From: Gonapodya prolifera JEL478 | Lineage: Eukaryota; Monoblepharomycota; Monoblepharidomycetes; Monoblepharidales; Gonapodyaceae | Length of the DNA stretch: 55,856 bases | Assembly (NCBI GenBank): GCA_001574975.1 | Contig: KQ965751.1 | Location: 182,564 to 238,419, forward strand | Direction of reading: 5' to 3' | Shown: positions 50,691-55,856 of the stretch, one piece after another | How the letters are laid out: the number at the start of each line of letters is the position of its first letter | Numbering within the stretch: the stretch's first letter is position 1 | Notes under the pieces: generated by a model | Seen by the model: only the letters and a program-made list of their open reading frames with translations | What the model was told of the DNA's origin: nothing | Databases searched by the model: none | Position numbers and translations under genes: made by a program

Positions 50691-53600
50691 TGTTATGCCC
50701 TCATAGTTTGCTTCTCTAACAAGTTTGTACTTTTTGCCGCGTCTTGCTCTTGACTCCGCATTCTACAAGTCACGCTAACACAGGCAATCGCCAATCATTG
50801 AGGTGTTCTGACAAGGGGATAGTGTTGTTTAGTCACATGGGCAGTGCTTTGCTAATGGATTGTGCCACGCTTGCACATGGCGCACTTGTTCAACCATATT
50901 TTCTGCCGCGGCTGAACATTTCACAGATTTGTGCATGCTCATTGAGTCAAAGGCGACTGGGCATTCTGAGCAACAAACTGAGAACGTGGTGCCTGGAGTG
51001 TGGAGGGTGGAGATGACGCCAACTTCTTAGGCAACCCTTGTTGACAACCACTTCACCAGCCACCTCGTTCCATAAAATTGTGGTTGCCATAGAGTAGAGA
51101 CGTCTGTCAAGGCACCCTTGGCAGAGACTTGTGTGAGGTGGGGTCAAGCACAGAAAATTTTGGGGGGAACAGGTGCAGTGGCCAGGAACATTGCAAATGC
51201 CACCACCAGCTTTAACCTCCCGAATGTAATGGGATCTTCATCGCAGCGTCAGTACCCACTACGTACAAGGTTGGTTTCCCTTTCCCACCTCCCAGGTGGT
51301 TATTCTGGTCACCTGTTTGTTGCAGGCTCGCAGTGATAACAGTTTTGTGCTCAAAGAGACACCCAAACTGATTCTCATGGTTTTTCAATGTCAGTCAACA
51401 AATTGCTTTTTTGGGTAGAGATGATCTACTTGTGTATTTGTGTTCTTGTGCTATTATGCCCTCCTAGGTTGCGTCTCCAATAATTATGACCTTTTTGTCA
51501 CACCTTATGCTTCACTCTCCATTCTGTATGTGATGCTGATGCAGGCAATTTTGTATGTTAGATGCTGTTCACCAAGAGGTAGTATTGTCTCATATGAGCA
51601 GAGCACTGGTTTCTACAGTTGACACTGTTCTTAGTCCTTTCCCTCAGGAATGGGACCCACAGCACACCGCATCACCCATGCATCACCCCACTCATCCCAC
51701 CATATTCTCCACTGCGGCACAAGTCCACGCATGGATTTGTGCATGCACATTTGAGACTGCAGGCAAACTCTGTGTTTTTTTGGGAATTTAAGTTAAGATG
51801 GCATGTGCTGGAGGTGGGGTGATAATATTCTCTGCAACCTTGATTCCACCCTCCTGGTTGATCACTTCATCTGGATCAACAACACCCACTTTAAAGTCAT
51901 TGTTAATGTCTCCCAAAACTTTTTCCACAGAGACAGGCTTGAGATGCAAACACCCACTCACAGGTTTTTGGGGGACATGGGTTCATGGAAACATTGTCAC
52001 CAGTCACAAATGAGCTTCAACCTCCCAATCTGTGTTCCAGCCATCTGAAAGGGCACAGGAACATATCTTCCCAGTACACAAGACATTGCCATCACTTTCG
52101 CAACTGTGTGAGGAACACTCTGACGTCACCTGTTGGCAGCAGCCATTTCATTTTTGCCAGATGGAAACACCCACAATGATTCTCATGGTTTGTCACTTTC
52201 AGGCAATGAAGATCACACTACCATAAGACAATTTTTTTTTGTGTACATATGCTGGAGTCTGGTGCAATGCTGCGCATAGCTTGTTTCTGTGATAATGTAT
52301 TTTATTTTTGCCATGTCTCCTGCCATACTCTATGGTAAATTGCTGCTGATGCATGCAATTACTGACTCCATTGCACCAGTGACTAGGAAGGCAGTGTTGT
52401 TTTGCTCATGGTACCTTCCATTCCCTCTGTAACCCACTCTCATCTAGACAACATATGAGTTCAGACTGAATATGCCCATGACCCATCTACAACTCCACAC
52501 ATCAAAGTTCCCCTGAGCACAACTCAAACCACTCTACACAGAGGCAGGTATTATGTCCCAAACTTGCATGATATGTACTAAGGGTGGGTGGATCTGGTGT
52601 GGAACATTGTCACTGGCCACCACCAATGTTTTTGTGGTCATGACAACATTGCTTATACCTGCACAGACTATTCTTCCTCACCTTTCCACATCCTTTGTGG
52701 TAACACTATGACATCAGCCAAGTGCCAAAGCCATTTTATTTTGCCGCACATTGACAAAGAACCATGGTGCTGTTTTTGTGATTTGTCACTTTCTGGCAAG
52801 CATCCTCCACTGGTCCACTTGTTGGTTGGGTGACCTTTTATGTACATGTGCCTCTGTGTCACTGTAGCCTCAGAGTTTGCTTCTCTGACAGTATTTTACT
52901 TTTTTGGCCATGTCTTGTGTGTTACTCTACGTTCTGTTAGTCAAGCTGGTGCAGGCAAGATTTGTTCTCACGGCCTTGCTGACCAGGGAACAGTGTTGTT
53001 CTGCAACACAGTGCTGTATGTACTCACATTCCCCTTCCATTCCCTCTGTGGTCTGTACTCTCTTTTATGAATGTAACACAAAGTGTGCTGCATCACTCAC
53101 TCATCCCACCACACTTTCCACCCCAGCATGAGCCAGGCACAACTCAACACATCCCGCAGGTAAACAAAAATGGTGCCTGAGATCAGACTGCATGCGCAGC
53201 ACCAGAAGACTGGGAAGACTGGAGAGCAGTGCATGTCAATTTTTCTGCAATGGTCATACGCTTTGATCCATTACTCCACAAAACGCAGTCACAAGAAATG
53301 TCTGTAAACATCATTTACAGAGACTGGTACAAGATTGGGGTCTCCCACAGAAATATTGTGGGGTCATGGAACGTTAATGCACCAGCAGCTACAATTGCCG
53401 CAGTTCACAGCAGCGTCTGCTTGACGGCACTTATGCCTGCTGCATATGTGATTAGTTCACTTTCCCATATCTATGTGGTATTTGGTAATAATGTGACGTC
53501 ACTAGAGGCTGTTTCATTTCTGCCATAGAAATTTTATTCTTGCCATTAAGTAACTTCATTGCATACATGCATTCTTGCACTATAACCTAGTTTGCTTCTC

Positions 53601-54570
53601 TGACAATAACTTTTTACCACGTCTTGCGCTGCACAGATGCATAAGCCAGTCTGATGCAGGCAAACACGGTTCTAAGGGGTCCAGGTGGTAATGTTACTTC
53701 ACATTGTCACTCTTCTGCTCCCTGATCTGTGCCTTTGAGAATGTGACACCCTGCATGACGCACATATTGTCACCCATTCTTCCTACCATATTTTCCGCTA
53801 TGGCATGAGCTATGCACTACTGTGGGCACATGGATTTGTCTCTCAGAAAATTCAAAGAAAATTGTAGCCTCCAGGCTTTCAAATCCCTCCCAGACTCCAC
53901 ACATTACAGTTGTCCTAAGCGCGGCTCCAAAACTTGTCCTAAGAGACTAGCACAGTGTCTTGGCACTTTCACAATATAATTTTTGGGGGGGCAGATCTGG
54001 TGTTGATCATTGTCACCACGTCCAGGCGCCTCCACCTCATCCAACCTAGTTGACATTGAGTTCTGTAGCGCCACAAGAACATCTCTACCTACCACGGAGA
54101 CCATCTTCATCAAACTTACATGAATTCATCTCCCATGCAAGTAACACTTTGACACAAGTCGTCACCCACTGGCTGCATTCTAATACTTTGGCCCACGAAG
54201 ACATCCATGCTGGATACACGGTTTGTCTCTTTCAGGCAACTTGGTTTCTGAGAGCAAAGAGTGACTTCCTTGTGTAAAAGTGTACTCATAATGCCCTCGC
54301 CGTTTGCTTCTCTGACTTGATCAATTTTTTGCCGTGTTGTGCACTTCAGTATATATACGGTAAGTCAAGCTGATGCAGGGAACCCCTCTCCTCTTCAGTG
54401 CTGACCAAGGGGCAGTTTTTTTCTCACATCAGCAGTGCACTGCTCACGTCACCCTTCTGCTCCTTTCTGCGCCTTGCATGAATGCTACTTGCAGCACTCA
54501 TTGTCACCAATTCATCCCACCATACTTTCTGCCGTGGCATGAGCCACGCATGACTTTGCGCACGTGCATC
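50690..54570. repeat. Array of about six diverged 0.6-0.8 kb repeat units
   Basis: Anchor 1 (consensus GTTTGCTTCTCTGAC, then TTTTTGCC, GTCTTG, and GCTGATGCAGGCAA about 70 bp on) recurs at about 50706, 51467, 52279, 52875, 53590 and 54302, spaced 761, 812, 596, 715 and 712 bp. Anchor 2 (CCACCATATTTTC, then a GGCATGAGCC-like stretch) follows 185-230 bp later in five of the six. Anchor 3 (GGAACATTGTCAC, then CCACCACC) follows at 51183, 51986, 52600, 53365 and 54005. Order and orientation are constant. Identity between units is low, so this is an old direct-repeat array. The last unit is cut after anchor 2. No conserved reading frame runs through the units. Confidence 0.8.
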
Positions 54571-54589
54571 AACTAGTCGGGTGGCTCTG

Positions 54590-54925
54590 CGCAAATCTCG
54601 ATTTGATCCAAAGCTTCTGGCGCTCCACGAGCTCATCACAATCTCCACCGGCATACTCTCACTCCACCTTGCCACCATCATCACGGGCGCAATACCGTGC
54701 GTGATTCTGAAGTACCTCTCGGCGCCGAGATGGGACCCAGGCGCCACCAGAACGCTTGTACGCCTCCGCACCACGTTACAAAATTCTTCGTTCGTGAGCT
54801 GGATCCTCTTGAACCGCACAAACCCCAACGCCGTCGTGTCCGGCGCTGTCATTTCCAAAACGTCACTGTGCTCCAATACGATTGGTTCAGGTCGCTTGCA
54901 TCCCTCCTGCACTGACTTACGGTTC
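54590..54925 (-). pseudogene. Class I/II aminotransferase C-terminal relic
   Basis: Minus-strand frame with the C-terminal small-domain pattern of PLP-dependent class I/II aminotransferases: LEMTAPDTTALGFVRFKRIQ, LTNEEFCNVVRRRTSVLVAP, then GSHLGAERYFRIT, where the family has the substrate-carboxylate Arg. After this the expected last helix appears only in another frame (APEALDQIEICAEPPD). No PLP-lysine region or N-terminal domain is present upstream. It lies immediately beyond the end of the repeat array. I infer a truncated, dead fragment. Confidence 0.55.
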
Positions 54926-54930
54926 CGGGC

Positions 54931-55490
54931 GAGCGGGCGCGCTCAGGTGGCTGGACGGAGGGTGATGGTGGAAGACGCACTCGGGCAACTGAGCAGGGTG
55001 GTGCGTACAGAAAGAGTGCCCCATGTAAGAACCAAAACCATAATTTTTGGAGGTGTTCAACTGGCACGGTCCTGTGCGAGCCCGCGGGGAGCTCAAGCTG
55101 CAAGGTAGTTTGTTCAAGCCTCACCGGCCCGCTAGCCAAATGATTCAATTCCTATTTCAACAAAGCCCCCACGCTGATAATTCTTGGCAGGGGCACCCAC
55201 TCCCCTGAATTTTGTGGCGTGTCAGTCATCAAACAAAGAGTACGCGAAAGCTCAAACAGTTCTATGCGATGCGAGGGTTGAATGAACCGTGGTATGTATG
55301 AGCACAATTTGGCGGGTCGCATTCGTAATTTTGGTACATTGAGCATGCCTAGCGGGTCATCGCTAGCCTCTGAATGATTGGTTTCGTCATTTGTACTCGT
55401 GGACAACTAACCTGGTCCCCCCCTCCCTAAGGACGCACAAAAGCCTCCTCGCTCCTTCTCAAGCCGACACACTTTCCCCGCTCCCCACTC
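54931..55490. other. Intergenic, no supported gene
   Basis: About 0.56 kb. A minus-strand open frame at 55152-55406 has no recognisable domain and is not supported. Confidence 0.35.
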
Positions 55491-55494
55491 TCTC

Positions 55495-55856
55495 ACACTC
55501 CAGACCAAGCGCACTCTCCTCGCCCTCGCCATCACAGCCTTCGGCGCCGCAGCCGTCGCAGCCGACCAAGTCACGCTCACGTGGGACCCGGGACGGTCGA
55601 CGCCCAATGTAGGGCTGCCGTCGTCCAGTCGGGCAACACGTACGATGTATGATTGCTCGAGCATCTCTCCTCGCGCGTCTGCCTTTGTCGCCTAAGGCGC
55701 TTGTTACACTACAAGGGCACATTCGATATCACATACTTGTTCGGCGTGTCCGGCGCCGCGTCGGGTACTATCGGTAGCGGGGTCGCCATCAGCGCAGGGT
55801 CCTACGACGCTGCTGTGAACTACACGCTAGGACCTGTGTGGACCTTCAACGCTTGC
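55495..55856 (+). pseudogene. Third member of the secreted Cys-bearing family, broken and cut by window edge
   Basis: The signal-peptide part (TLLALAITAFGAAAVAADQ, then VTLTWDPG) matches member 1, but no ATG occupies the start position. One base is missing directly after the TWD codons, so TVDAQCRAAVVQSGNTYD falls in another frame. The exon ends at 55646 with the same TACGAT|GTATG donor as member 1. Exon 2 starts at 55716 (GTFDITYLFGVSGAASGTIG, then NYTLGPVWTFNAC) and is intact to the edge. The exon boundaries therefore match the family. The rest of the gene is outside the window. Confidence 0.7.

Noticed and set aside
50690-54570. Many short open frames within the repeat array
   Set aside because: Corresponding frames are not conserved between repeat units, so coding function is unlikely.
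54581-55108. Plus-strand open frame of 175 codons
   Set aside because: It is the antisense shadow of the aminotransferase relic. The minus frame carries the family pattern, the plus frame does not.

Overview
This is a gene-dense eukaryotic (fungal) window. The protein-coding genes carry many short GT-AG introns, mostly about 35-130 nt. Two gene types in it are fungus-restricted: a WOPR/Gti1-Pac2 regulator and a Zn(II)2Cys6 factor. GFA1 and an ETP1-type RING protein fit a chitin-walled fungus. Several features suggest an early-diverging, chytrid-like fungus, but I hold that placement loosely: high intron density, families of F-box, MYND and ankyrin proteins in decay, and no clear Ascomycota or Basidiomycota hallmark.

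Layout. 0-0.84 kb: 3' part of an NAD-dependent epimerase. 1.56-3.95 kb: a 13-exon MFS permease. 4.1-6.5 kb: ETP1/BRAP2. 6.7-17.3 kb, all on the minus strand: an arrestin-type adaptor, a rhodanese-USP deubiquitinase and GFA1. 18.4-21.7 kb: decayed MYND-finger and ankyrin genes. 21.9-24.3 kb: ORC2. 24.4-27.3 kb: an F-box gene and its broken tandem copy. 28.2-30.4 kb: the WOPR regulator. 30.8-37.1 kb, minus strand: SNF8, an F-box relic, a SANT-like protein, mitochondrial bL19 and ARL1. 37.8-38.7 kb: a third MYND relic. 39.9-42.2 kb: two tandem paralogues of an unrecognised secreted, cysteine-bearing family with a GPI-type tail. 42.6-44.7 kb: an F-box gene and a short ankyrin gene. 45-49.5 kb, minus strand: a metallo-beta-lactamase-fold hydrolase and a Zn2Cys6 factor. 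50.7-54.6 kb: an array of about six diverged repeat units of 0.6-0.8 kb. Then come an aminotransferase relic and, at the right edge, a broken third member of the secreted family.

How it fits together. Four intact housekeeping genes sit on one membrane-traffic theme: an arrestin adaptor for cargo ubiquitination, a Doa4-type deubiquitinase, the ESCRT-II subunit SNF8, and the Golgi GTPase ARL1. This may be coincidence. The clearest unusual material is the secreted paralogue family, the diverged repeat array, and the contrast between intact housekeeping genes and repeatedly frameshifted paralogues of F-box, MYND, ankyrin and secreted families. That contrast argues for real gene birth and decay, not poor sequence quality.

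All exon structures were read by eye from frame continuity, splice dinucleotides and family conservation. Starts and small terminal exons are the least certain parts.
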